Source of the DNA: an uncultured Thalassolituus sp.
GTDB taxonomy: Bacteria > Pseudomonadota > Gammaproteobacteria > Pseudomonadales > Oceanobacteraceae
Assembly (NCBI GenBank): GCA_913061435.1
Contig: CAJXUK010000004.1
Coordinates: 57,295-121,294 of the forward strand
Direction: 5' to 3'
DNA length: 64,000 nucleotides
Made by a program: the position numbers and the translations under genes. The notes below the pieces were generated by a model. The model saw only the letters and a list, made by a program, of their open reading frames with translations. It searched no databases and had not been told where the DNA came from. Every line of letters begins with the position of its first letter. Positions within the stretch are counted from its first letter, which is position 1. Positions 19,123-27,919 of this stretch are shown here, piece after piece.

Positions 19123-20019
19123 ATGTCACGGCTTAATTATCATCATTTGCATTACTTTTGGCAGGTGGCTAAAACCGGTAATCTCACCAAGGCAGCAAAT
19201 AACCTGCACGTGTCGCAGTCGGCTTTGTCTGCACAAATTCGTCAATTAGAACAAGCGATGGATGCGCAGCTATTTAAAAGAGAAGGGCGCTCTTTGGTGT
19301 TAACAGAAGCCGGACAAAGAGCCTTGGTATATGCCGAAGATATTTTTTCTAAGGGTGAGGAGTTAGAATTTTTATTAAGAAACGGCATTGATAACGTATT
19401 GAAGACCTTAAAAATCGGTGTGCTTTCGACCATGTCGCGAAACCTAGTAGAAAGCTTTATTAATCCTTTGATCAAGCCTGATCATCCATCTGCAAACCGC
19501 TATAGCCTTCATGCCCGCCGCCAAGCCAGTCTGTTAGATGGTTTATACAGTCACCAATTTGATGTGGGTTTAACCAATGTAGAAGTCATGGGCGGTGATC
19601 AAGATTTATTACAGTGTCAGCTGTTAGCGCGCCAGCCTGTTTCGGTTATTGGGCCGTCGGGAGTGATGTTTGAGCAAGATAAGTTTTATCAACAGATACA
19701 GACGTATGATTGGGTTTTGCCGACCGGTGATAGCCCGGTAAGATCCGCTTTTGATAGTTTTTGTGGTCAGCATCAAATAAGACCTCATATTATTGCAGAA
19801 ACGGATGATATGGCGATGTTGAGATTGTTGGCTCGAGACAGTGGAGCGCTCGCTGTTTTACCTAACGTCGTGGTAAAAGATGAGTTAGCCAGTAAACGTT
19901 TAACGATTTATTTAGAGCTGCCTAATATCTTTGAAAACTTTTATGCCGTTACTATTAAGCGTCAGTATAACCACCCATTAGTCAATAAATTGCTGGCCGC
20001 TTATTTGCACGGCCATTAA
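19123..20019 (+). CDS. LysR-family regulator (NhaR-like), divergent from dabBA
   Basis: LNYHHLHYFWQVAKTGNLTKAANNLHVSQSALSAQIRQLE HTH. Confidence 0.92.
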   Translation: MSRLNYHHLHYFWQVAKTGNLTKAANNLHVSQSALSAQIRQLEQAMDAQLFKREGRSLVLTEAGQRALVYAEDIFSKGEELEFLLRNGIDNVLKTLKIGVLSTMSRNLVESFINPLIKPDHPSANRYSLHARRQASLLDGLYSHQFDVGLTNVEVMGGDQDLLQCQLLARQPVSVIGPSGVMFEQDKFYQQIQTYDWVLPTGDSPVRSAFDSFCGQHQIRPHIIAETDDMAMLRLLARDSGALAVLPNVVVKDELASKRLTIYLELPNIFENFYAVTIKRQYNHPLVNKLLAAYLHGH

Positions 20020-20028
20020 CATTAATGA

Positions 20029-20805
20029 TTACAGTAGTTGGTCAAACTCTGAAATAGGCAGCGGGCGATTAAAGTAATAGCCCTGATACATATCGCAATA
20101 TAGGTCTTTAAGTAAGTTGAAATGGCATTGTGTTTCAACACCCTCTGCGACCACGCTTAAACCAAAGTTTTTGCCTAAAGCAATAATGGATTTTACCATG
20201 AGTAAATCGGATTTATTGGTATCTAAGTCACGCACAAATGACTGATCAATTTTTAATTCACTGATGGGTAAATTTTTTAGATAGCCCAAAGAAGAATAGC
20301 CAGTACCAAAATCATCCAATGAAAAAGACAAACCAAAATCAACCAGTTCTTGCAGCTTTTGCGCCACTTCATTGATATCTCCCAGTAATACCGATTCGGT
20401 TATCTCGAGAATTAATTTTGATTTATCAATATTTGCTGTAGTTACAATATTTTTAACATCTTGGACAAAATCTTTTTGCCAAATTTGTTTGGCGCTAACG
20501 TTAATAGATAATTTTATGTGTTGTTGTTTTGAGTTTTTTTGCCATAAATTTAATTGCTCACAGGCTTCTTGTAATACCCAATTACCGATAGGTAAAATGA
20601 GGTTAGAATCTTCGGCGATGGGAATAAAATCGTCGGGCCTTATAATACCTAATTCTGGGTGATACCAACGAATAAGAGCTTCTGCTGCCACTAGCTGATT
20701 CGTTGAATCGTACTGTGGTTGATAGTGCAGCACAAAGTTATGAGTCTTTAATGAATGCCGCATTTCTTTTTCTAGCAAGGTGGTGTAATCAATTTTCTTT
20801 TGCAT
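20029..20805 (-). CDS. Stand-alone EAL-domain protein (putative c-di-GMP phosphodiesterase)
   Basis: AAEALIRWYHPELG, LEITES, LDDFGTGYSSLGYLKNLPISELKIDQSFV, VAEGVET; no GGDEF. Confidence 0.92.
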   Translation of the reverse strand: MQKKIDYTTLLEKEMRHSLKTHNFVLHYQPQYDSTNQLVAAEALIRWYHPELGIIRPDDFIPIAEDSNLILPIGNWVLQEACEQLNLWQKNSKQQHIKLSINVSAKQIWQKDFVQDVKNIVTTANIDKSKLILEITESVLLGDINEVAQKLQELVDFGLSFSLDDFGTGYSSLGYLKNLPISELKIDQSFVRDLDTNKSDLLMVKSIIALGKNFGLSVVAEGVETQCHFNLLKDLYCDMYQGYYFNRPLPISEFDQLL

Positions 20806-20978
20806 GGCAGGGACAACAGATGCGAATCACTCATGAAATCTCCAAAAGAATTGGGTTCAAACAATAATGTTATTGATAATATTATACTTTATCGGTATTG
20901 ATGTTAGTTGATTCACATCATTTTGGGTAATTATTGCTTGGTACTTTATCATTAATTATTTTGAGAGGGTCATAAAAA

Positions 20979-21021
20979 AGCCCCGTAAAACAGACTCATT
21001 GTGAGTCAGTTTTACAGGGCT
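20979..21021 (-). terminator. Intrinsic terminator of the pnt operon
   Basis: 20-bp arms agccccgtaaaacagactca / tgagtcagttttacagggct with two mismatches, T-tract on minus strand. Confidence 0.9.
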
Positions 21022-21041
21022 TATTGATTGCTAATCAGCTG

Positions 21042-22451
21042 TTATAGGTCTTTCAAAGCACCAATAGTGTCTTGCAATACTTGCTTAGCGTCACCAGTAA
21101 CCATTAACGCATTGTCACGGATGAACAATTCGTTTGGAATACCGGCAAAACCGGGTGATAAACCGCGCTTAACAACCACAACCGTTTTAGCGTTGTGTAC
21201 GTTAAGAATTGGCATACCAAAGATGGGCGAGTTTGGATCTTCCGCAGCGCCTGGGTTAACCACGTCGTTAGCACCCAATACGATGGCAACATCGGTTTGT
21301 GAGAACTCTGGGTTAATGGTGTCCATTTCAACCAACTGGTCGTAAGGTACTTCTGCTTCAGCCAATAATACGTTCATGTGGCCCGGCATACGACCCGCTA
21401 CTGGGTGAATAGCGTATTTAACTTCTGCGCCGTTCTTCTCTAGCATAGAAGCCAGTTCACGAGTAGCGTGCTGTGCTTGTGCTACTGCTAAGCCGTAGCC
21501 CGGAACAAAAACAACTTTTTGAGCGCTGTCTAGTAACATGGCAAGTTCGTCGGCATTAGAGAACTTAACTTTGCCTTCGTAGAATGCATCGTTTTCAGAT
21601 TTAGAAACGCCGCTTTGTTCTGACATAGAACCACCAAACAATACGTTGGTTAATGAGCGGTTCATCGCTTTACACATGATGCTGGTTAAGATGATACCCG
21701 AAGCACCCACAAGCGAGCCGACAACGATCAACCCGTTGTTGCCCAATACAAAACCTGCTGCAGCACCGGCCAAGCCAGAGTATGAGTTCAATAGTGAAAC
21801 AACCACTGGCATATCCGCACCGCCGATTGGCATAACCAAACAAACACCAAGAATCAGACAGACAACGATAAGGCCAAGAATCAATAAATCTGAATTTAAC
21901 TGGCTAACGGTGGCAAAATAAGCAGCGCCAGCAATTAGGGTTAGGAAACATAGCTTAACGATGGCTTTGTACAATTTAACCTTGCTTGAATCACCGATCT
22001 TACCTTTTAATTTACCCACGGCAACAAAAGAACCGGTCAGCGTGACTGCGCCAATTAAGATTGAAAGAATAACCGCAACAGACCAGTCGTAGGTCACTGC
22101 AAAATTGCCCATTTCTGCCAGTTTTTGGCTTTCTAGGTAGTTCGCTGCTGCTACTAATAAAGATGCACCACCACCAATACCGTTTAGGGTGGCTACCATT
22201 TCTGGCATATCGGTCATGGCGACTTTTTTAGCGGCGTAAGCACCGATAGCACCACCGATTAGAACACCCAATAGAATGTATTCGTAAGTAATTACGTTGC
22301 TATCAAGCAGGGCAGCAATAATGGCAATTAGCATCGCAGATGCCGACATTTTATTACCGTTTACGGCGGTTTTAGGCGAGGTTAAGCCCTTAACACCCAA
22401 GATGAATAATACCGCGGCTACTAGGTAACCTAGATTAATTAATACGTCCAT
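21042..22451 (-). CDS. pntB: NAD(P) transhydrogenase beta subunit
   Basis: Characteristic C-terminus VPGYGLAVAQAQHA...HPVAGRMPGHMNVLLAEA...GANDVVNPGA. Confidence 0.97.
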   Translation of the reverse strand: MDVLINLGYLVAAVLFILGVKGLTSPKTAVNGNKMSASAMLIAIIAALLDSNVITYEYILLGVLIGGAIGAYAAKKVAMTDMPEMVATLNGIGGGASLLVAAANYLESQKLAEMGNFAVTYDWSVAVILSILIGAVTLTGSFVAVGKLKGKIGDSSKVKLYKAIVKLCFLTLIAGAAYFATVSQLNSDLLILGLIVVCLILGVCLVMPIGGADMPVVVSLLNSYSGLAGAAAGFVLGNNGLIVVGSLVGASGIILTSIMCKAMNRSLTNVLFGGSMSEQSGVSKSENDAFYEGKVKFSNADELAMLLDSAQKVVFVPGYGLAVAQAQHATRELASMLEKNGAEVKYAIHPVAGRMPGHMNVLLAEAEVPYDQLVEMDTINPEFSQTDVAIVLGANDVVNPGAAEDPNSPIFGMPILNVHNAKTVVVVKRGLSPGFAGIPNELFIRDNALMVTGDAKQVLQDTIGALKDL

Positions 22452-22463
22452 TAGTCTGTTACC

Positions 22464-22748
22464 TTATTTTCTTTTAAACATGTTCAACATACGGTCGGTT
22501 ACTAGGTAACCGGCAACGATGTTGATGGTGGCAAGTGCAATAGCGATTACGCCAAGGACCGTTGATAGTACTGTGGTGTGATCTGAGCCGCCGGAGCTGA
22601 TGATGGCACCGACAACAACGATGCCAGAAATAGCGTTGGTTCCACTCATGAGTGGGGTGTGTAGCGTAGGCGGTACTTTGTTAATCACTTCTACACCGAC
22701 AAAAATTGCCAGTACAAAAATGGTTAACGACATGATGAACATTTCCAT
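22464..22748 (-). CDS. pntAB: NAD(P) transhydrogenase alpha-2 (membrane) subunit
   Basis: VPPTLHTPLMSGTNAISGIVVVGA. Confidence 0.95.
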   Translation of the reverse strand: MEMFIMSLTIFVLAIFVGVEVINKVPPTLHTPLMSGTNAISGIVVVGAIISSGGSDHTTVLSTVLGVIAIALATINIVAGYLVTDRMLNMFKRK

Positions 22749-22779
22749 AGTTTTTACCTTTTTTGTGTGAGTTAAGGGT

Positions 22780-23913
22780 TTAAGCTTCTATTTGAGCTTT
22801 TAAACCTTCGTGTTTAATTTCGCCAGCTTCGGTAACCAAGGTTGCCGCTACAATGTCATCTTCCATATCGATTTTTAGTTGACCTTCACCGGCCATGTTT
22901 AAAAGGAAGGTTGTGATGTTTTTGGTTAATAGCTGCGAAGCATGCACAGGAACACGACCAGGATGGTCGGTAAAACCAATAATAGTAACGCCATCTATAT
23001 AGGCTTTATGGCCAGCAATCGTGCCTTCTACGTTACCACCGCGTTCAGCGGCCAAATCGACAATAACCGATCCTTTCTTCATGTAGTGCAGCATGTCTTT
23101 GGTGATTAAGCGTGGTGACATCTTGCCTGGAATTGATGCCGTGGTGATCACAAGATCAGACTGTGCGACCTTGGCTTGCATTTGCTCGCGCTGCTTTTGA
23201 TAAAACTCTTCCGATTTCTCTGTGGCATAACCACCACTGGCACCGCTGTCTTCTTGGGGAAGGTCAAACTCAACAAATTTAGCACCTAAGGACTCAACTT
23301 GTTCACGGACTTCTGCACGAGTATCGTAAGCTTCTACAACCGCACCTAAACGACGCGCAGTAGAAATGGCCATTAAGCCTGCAACACCTGCACCCACAAT
23401 GAAGACTTTTGCTGGGTGAATGGTACCGGCGGCGGTCATTAGCATTGGGAAATACTGCGGTAATTCCATTGCGCCAGATAATACTGAGCGATAGCCGCTG
23501 ATCGCGCCCATAGAACTTAATACGTCCATGCTTTGTGCACGGGTAGAGCGTGGAATGAACTCTAAGGCGAACGAACGGACTTTTTTCTCGGCTAGTTGTT
23601 GGATTAAAGGAAGGTTAAACCATGCATCTAGCATACAGATGAGGGTGGTATCTTCTTTAAGCAGTGCAACTTCTTCGTCAAGCGGCTGGCGGACTTTTAA
23701 AACAATGTCTGCTTGGTCGTACAAAGATTGGGCATTAGGTGCAATGCTGGCACCAAAATTACGGTAGGCATCATCATCATAATGAGATTTGTCACCCGCA
23801 CCTTCTTCAATCACGACGTCGAAACCCGCTGATAGCAAAGTATCAATACCGGTTGGTATTAAGGCAACGCGGGTTTCCCCAGGATAAATTTCCTTAGGTA
23901 TTCCGATTAACAT
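22780..23913 (-). CDS. pntAA: NAD(P) transhydrogenase alpha-1 (soluble) subunit
   Basis: MLIGIPKEIYPGETRVALIP; Rossmann motif VGAGVAGLMAI. Confidence 0.96.
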   Translation of the reverse strand: MLIGIPKEIYPGETRVALIPTGIDTLLSAGFDVVIEEGAGDKSHYDDDAYRNFGASIAPNAQSLYDQADIVLKVRQPLDEEVALLKEDTTLICMLDAWFNLPLIQQLAEKKVRSFALEFIPRSTRAQSMDVLSSMGAISGYRSVLSGAMELPQYFPMLMTAAGTIHPAKVFIVGAGVAGLMAISTARRLGAVVEAYDTRAEVREQVESLGAKFVEFDLPQEDSGASGGYATEKSEEFYQKQREQMQAKVAQSDLVITTASIPGKMSPRLITKDMLHYMKKGSVIVDLAAERGGNVEGTIAGHKAYIDGVTIIGFTDHPGRVPVHASQLLTKNITTFLLNMAGEGQLKIDMEDDIVAATLVTEAGEIKHEGLKAQIEA

Positions 23914-24013
23914 AGTGAACACTCCTAACACTGGTTTAAGTTGATAAAGGTTTTAAGTTGATAAAGGGTTTAATAACAAAATATTTTATAAATTCTTGGT
24001 CACTAATAGCGCT

Positions 24014-25513
24014 TTATGGCTGACCCAAGCCAAGAACAGACAGTGTATGTTGACGAGTTTTTTGTAATAGCTCGCCGTCTTCTATTAGCGATTCGCCGTA
24101 AGAAGGTATCCATTCTTTTAAGGTGGTTTGCCAGTTAGTCGCTTGTTCTCTGGCGTTTAAACGTTCGCCCATGCAGCGTTCAATGACTTCAATCATGGCT
24201 TGAACAGCTACCGAAGCACCCGGTGACGCACCTAATAAAGCAGCCAGTGATCCATCTTTGGCGGCCACAAGTTCGGTACCAAATTCTAATTTGCCACCGT
24301 TAGAGCCATCTTTTTTGATAATTTGTACACGCTGGCCTGCTTCTGCCAAAGTCCACTTATCAGAAGTAGCCTGTGGGAAGTATTCACGTAATGAGTTCAC
24401 GCGATCTTCGTGAGATTGCATGACTTCGCTGATCAAATATTTGGTCAGGTCCATGTTATTCATGCCGACACTCATCATTGGCAATAAGTTATTGCCACGC
24501 ACTGATTTGAAAAGGTCCATTTTAGAACCTGCTTTCAAAAACTTGGTGGTGAAACCGGCAAAAGGACCAAATAATAGCGCCGGCTTGCCATTAATAATGC
24601 GCGTATCCAAGTGCGGTACAGACATAGGTGGCGCGCCAATAGCTGCCTTGCCATACACTTTAGCGTGATGCTGTTTAATGGTTTCTTCGTCTTGGCAAAC
24701 TAACCATTGGCCAGATACGGGAAAGCCGCCATAACCTTGGCTTTCGTCGATGTCTGATTTTTGTAGTAACGGTAATGCACCACCGCCAGCACCTAAGAAA
24801 ACAAAACCCGCATTAAACGTTGTATTTTTACCGGAGGCGGTGTTTTTTAATTTTACATTCCAGCGACCGTCTTTTGTTTTGTTGAGCTCTGATACTTCGT
24901 GGTTAAGCAATAGGTCAAACTGTTCTTGCTTTTCTAATGACGATACAAGGTTGCGTGTTAATGAGCCAAAATCGACATCGCTGCCAAAACCAATGCGAGT
25001 CGCAGCTACTTTGTCGGATTTATCACGACCTTCCATAACCAGTGGCATCCATTGGCGCAGAACTTCGTGGTCTTCACTGTATTCCATACCCGCAAATAAA
25101 TGATGGGCCGATAATTTTTCCCAGCGTTGACGCAGAAATTTAACGTTGTCTTCACCCCAAACAAAACTAATGTGTGGCGTGGTATTGATGAAGTTCTCAG
25201 GTGCGGGTAAGTCACCGTTGGCGATTAGAGAGCTCCATAACTGCAGTGATATTTCAAAATTAGCGTTGATTGCCAGGGCACGATTGATTTCAACGTCGCC
25301 TTGATCGTTTTCTGGGGTGTAATTCAGTTCGCAATAACCGGCGTGACCGGTGCCTGCATTATTCCAACCATCTGTGCTTTCGTGAGCAACACGGTCTAGT
25401 CGCTCTACCATGGTTAATTTGAGGGTCGGGTCTAACTTGTTTAGCAACATACCCAAGGTGGCACTCATTACGCCGCCGCCAACCAGTAATACATCGATTT
25501 GTTTAGTCGTCAT
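24014..25513 (-). CDS. mqo: Malate:quinone oxidoreductase
   Basis: VLLVGGGVMSATLG, GTGHAGYCELNYTP, LLGASPGAS motifs; start MTTKQIDVLL. Confidence 0.97.
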   Translation of the reverse strand: MTTKQIDVLLVGGGVMSATLGMLLNKLDPTLKLTMVERLDRVAHESTDGWNNAGTGHAGYCELNYTPENDQGDVEINRALAINANFEISLQLWSSLIANGDLPAPENFINTTPHISFVWGEDNVKFLRQRWEKLSAHHLFAGMEYSEDHEVLRQWMPLVMEGRDKSDKVAATRIGFGSDVDFGSLTRNLVSSLEKQEQFDLLLNHEVSELNKTKDGRWNVKLKNTASGKNTTFNAGFVFLGAGGGALPLLQKSDIDESQGYGGFPVSGQWLVCQDEETIKQHHAKVYGKAAIGAPPMSVPHLDTRIINGKPALLFGPFAGFTTKFLKAGSKMDLFKSVRGNNLLPMMSVGMNNMDLTKYLISEVMQSHEDRVNSLREYFPQATSDKWTLAEAGQRVQIIKKDGSNGGKLEFGTELVAAKDGSLAALLGASPGASVAVQAMIEVIERCMGERLNAREQATNWQTTLKEWIPSYGESLIEDGELLQKTRQHTLSVLGLGQP

Positions 25514-25606
25514 ATAGATTTCGCCTGTAGGTAAAAATCTGAATCCAAGCGGCACCGATCAGCGCCTGTCCAGTGGTTAGCTTTTGGCTTATTAAGTCCA
25601 CTGAAT

Positions 25607-25643
25607 ATATTAAAACGAGCGTTTTATACATTCGTTTTAATAT
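25607..25643. promoter_or_regulatory. Perfect 12-bp inverted repeat upstream of mqo
   Basis: ATATTAAAACGA (25607-25618) ... TCGTTTTAATAT (25632-25643), plus internal CGTTTT half site 25620-25625. Confidence 0.5.
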
Positions 25644-25950
25644 GAGTACAACACGTAACGTAAAATTAAGAAAAGCATCAGTTAAAAAATACTCACCTAA
25701 GCTATTGATTTATAACAACTTTATTCTATGTATTGGTATTTTTTATAGTTACTATAAGTTTGAGTACAATTTGTCATTAATGAAAACTAACGGTTTTACA
25801 GAAGAAACAGAAAACACTATTGGTCTTTAGTCTAGTTTTAGAGAAATAAAGTCATTATTTAGGATGAGTATTTATAAGTGATGAGTTATAAATAAGGGTC
25901 TGTAGCTGTATAAAAGTTAATACACACGCAAATAACGGAGGTGTAATGGA

Positions 25951-26841
25951 ATGAGTCAGCGCTTGAACAAAGCACCCACAACAGCAGAATTCTATAATTT
26001 ATCTGAACGTTGTTTGAATAGCGGTGACAATTATTGGGGAAACTTGGGTTATTGGTCCCATTGTAGGCTTAAAAATAGTATGACTGTTTCTAGCTTAACT
26101 GAGGATGATTATACGATTGCTTGTACAGCGCTTGCGCACAAGTTAGCACAAGCGGTCGAATTGCACCCAGGCTGTTCGTTATTAGATATTGGATTTGGTT
26201 GTGGAGATCAACTATTGCTGTGGTTGCAACATTACCAAGTCGCTGGTGTAGCTGGAATTAATTATTCTCATAGCCAAACTGAACTGGCGAAGTTGCGTCT
26301 ATTACAAGCGGGTTTTCCAATAGCTGTTAATAATGTACGCCAAGGGAGTGTTGCTGAATTGAGCGCAGCAGGTCAATTAGCAACACAAGATATCAATCGG
26401 GTACTAGCCCTTGATTGTGCGTGCCATTTTCCTTCACGACAGCAGTTTTTTCATGACAGCTATCAGCATTTGACTGCACATTCTAATTCTAATTCTAGCT
26501 TTTTAGGGCTAACCGATATTGTTTTAGCCACAGAAAATTTGCCAAGGTCTAGGCGTTGGGTACTGAATATTATGTTAAAGCTATCGCGCATACCCCGAAG
26601 TAATATTGTGACGTTGCAGCAATATCATAAGCAGTTACAAGAGGTTGGTTTTCAGCAAATAACCATTGAAGACATAAGCAAAGACGTATTTGTTCCTTTT
26701 GGCCAATGGATCAAAGCGTTTAAACATTCGATTAAAAACAAAAAAGGGGCTTGGTTAAAGTACCATGTCACAGCAAGTTTTTTGGCTTGGGCGCATAAAA
26801 AAAACGTTTTGCGCTACGTGGTTGTTAGCGCAAAAGTGTAA
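25951..26841 (+). CDS. Class I SAM-dependent methyltransferase (small-molecule type)
   Basis: LLDIGFGCGDQLLLWLQHY motif I; strong GGAGG SD upstream. Confidence 0.85.
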   Translation: MSQRLNKAPTTAEFYNLSERCLNSGDNYWGNLGYWSHCRLKNSMTVSSLTEDDYTIACTALAHKLAQAVELHPGCSLLDIGFGCGDQLLLWLQHYQVAGVAGINYSHSQTELAKLRLLQAGFPIAVNNVRQGSVAELSAAGQLATQDINRVLALDCACHFPSRQQFFHDSYQHLTAHSNSNSSFLGLTDIVLATENLPRSRRWVLNIMLKLSRIPRSNIVTLQQYHKQLQEVGFQQITIEDISKDVFVPFGQWIKAFKHSIKNKKGAWLKYHVTASFLAWAHKKNVLRYVVVSAKV

Positions 26842-26850
26842 TCACAGCCG

Positions 26851-27849
26851 TTAGTGGTCTTGAAACTGTTGTTGGATGGCTAAGATTTGGTCAAGTTCAC
26901 GTTCTAATAATTCAATTAATTTCGGCTCAAATTGTCTGCCACTTTGGTCTTTCATATATTGCATGGTTTCTTCAATGCTCCAGGCTTCTTTGTAGGGGCG
27001 CTTACTGGTAAGTGCATCAAACACATCTGCTAGTGCGGTTATTCTTCCTTCTAATGGAATTTCTTCCCCCTTTAAACCTTTGGGGTAACCGCTACCATCC
27101 CATTTTTCATGGTGTGTCATGGCAATGGACTTGGCTAAAGTAATCAATTCTGAGTCATCGTCCCCTAAAATCTCCGCCCCAATTTCGGGGTGTGATTTCA
27201 TGATGTTAAATTCTTCGGCGGTGAGTTTCCCAGGTTTCAGCATAATGCTAGCGGCGATACCAATTTTACCAATGTCGTGCATGGGAGCAGCGTGTAATAA
27301 GTTGTCGGCTTGTTCTTCACTAAGACCATAAGCCAGTGCCAGCACCTTAGTGAAATGGCTCATGCGCATAACATGCATGCCGGTTTCGTTATCTTTGTAT
27401 TCTGCTGCTCGGCCCAAACGCTGAATAACTTGTAAGCGAGTCGCGCGCAGTAAGTCCGCTTGGACTAACGATAAATGCGTGTTTATACGAGCGCGAAGTA
27501 TTGGCGCTGAAACGGGTTTGTTAATATAGTCAACACCACCCAGTTCAAAGCCCTGAGCTTCATCAGCTTCATCACCCAAGGCGGTGACAAATATTACCGG
27601 AATAGGGGCTGTTTTTGAGTCTTCTTTAAGTGCTTTGCAGACCTCCAGCCCAGTCATTCCGGGCATCATAATATCGAGTAAAATTAATTGTGGGCTTTTT
27701 TCTTTTGCGAGCCGAAGCGCTTCTGCTCCTGATTTGGCAAAAATCAGATGGTAGTCATTGTGTAATATTTGTTTCATGACTCTTAAATTTGCTGGTTCAT
27801 CATCTACCAGTAAAATACTGGGCTGATTGTTTTGCATAAGCTTTCTCAA
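26851..27849 (-). CDS. Response regulator with C-terminal HD-GYP domain
   Basis: REC ([32 protein letters not shown]) plus HDIGKIGI...[20 protein letters not shown]...[12 protein letters not shown]. Confidence 0.95.
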   Translation of the reverse strand: MRKLMQNNQPSILLVDDEPANLRVMKQILHNDYHLIFAKSGAEALRLAKEKSPQLILLDIMMPGMTGLEVCKALKEDSKTAPIPVIFVTALGDEADEAQGFELGGVDYINKPVSAPILRARINTHLSLVQADLLRATRLQVIQRLGRAAEYKDNETGMHVMRMSHFTKVLALAYGLSEEQADNLLHAAPMHDIGKIGIAASIMLKPGKLTAEEFNIMKSHPEIGAEILGDDDSELITLAKSIAMTHHEKWDGSGYPKGLKGEEIPLEGRITALADVFDALTSKRPYKEAWSIEETMQYMKDQSGRQFEPKLIELLERELDQILAIQQQFQDH

Positions 27850-27919
27850 TTAAAGTGACAGTCGTTTGTATTGTTTTTAAAACAGATTGTTAAAAAAGAT
27901 TCTCAGTTTAACGATCGGT

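Noticed and set aside
25573-25830. 85-aa ORF between mqo and the methyltransferase
   Set aside because: No SD, AT-rich, overlaps the inverted repeat upstream of mqo; probably non-coding.
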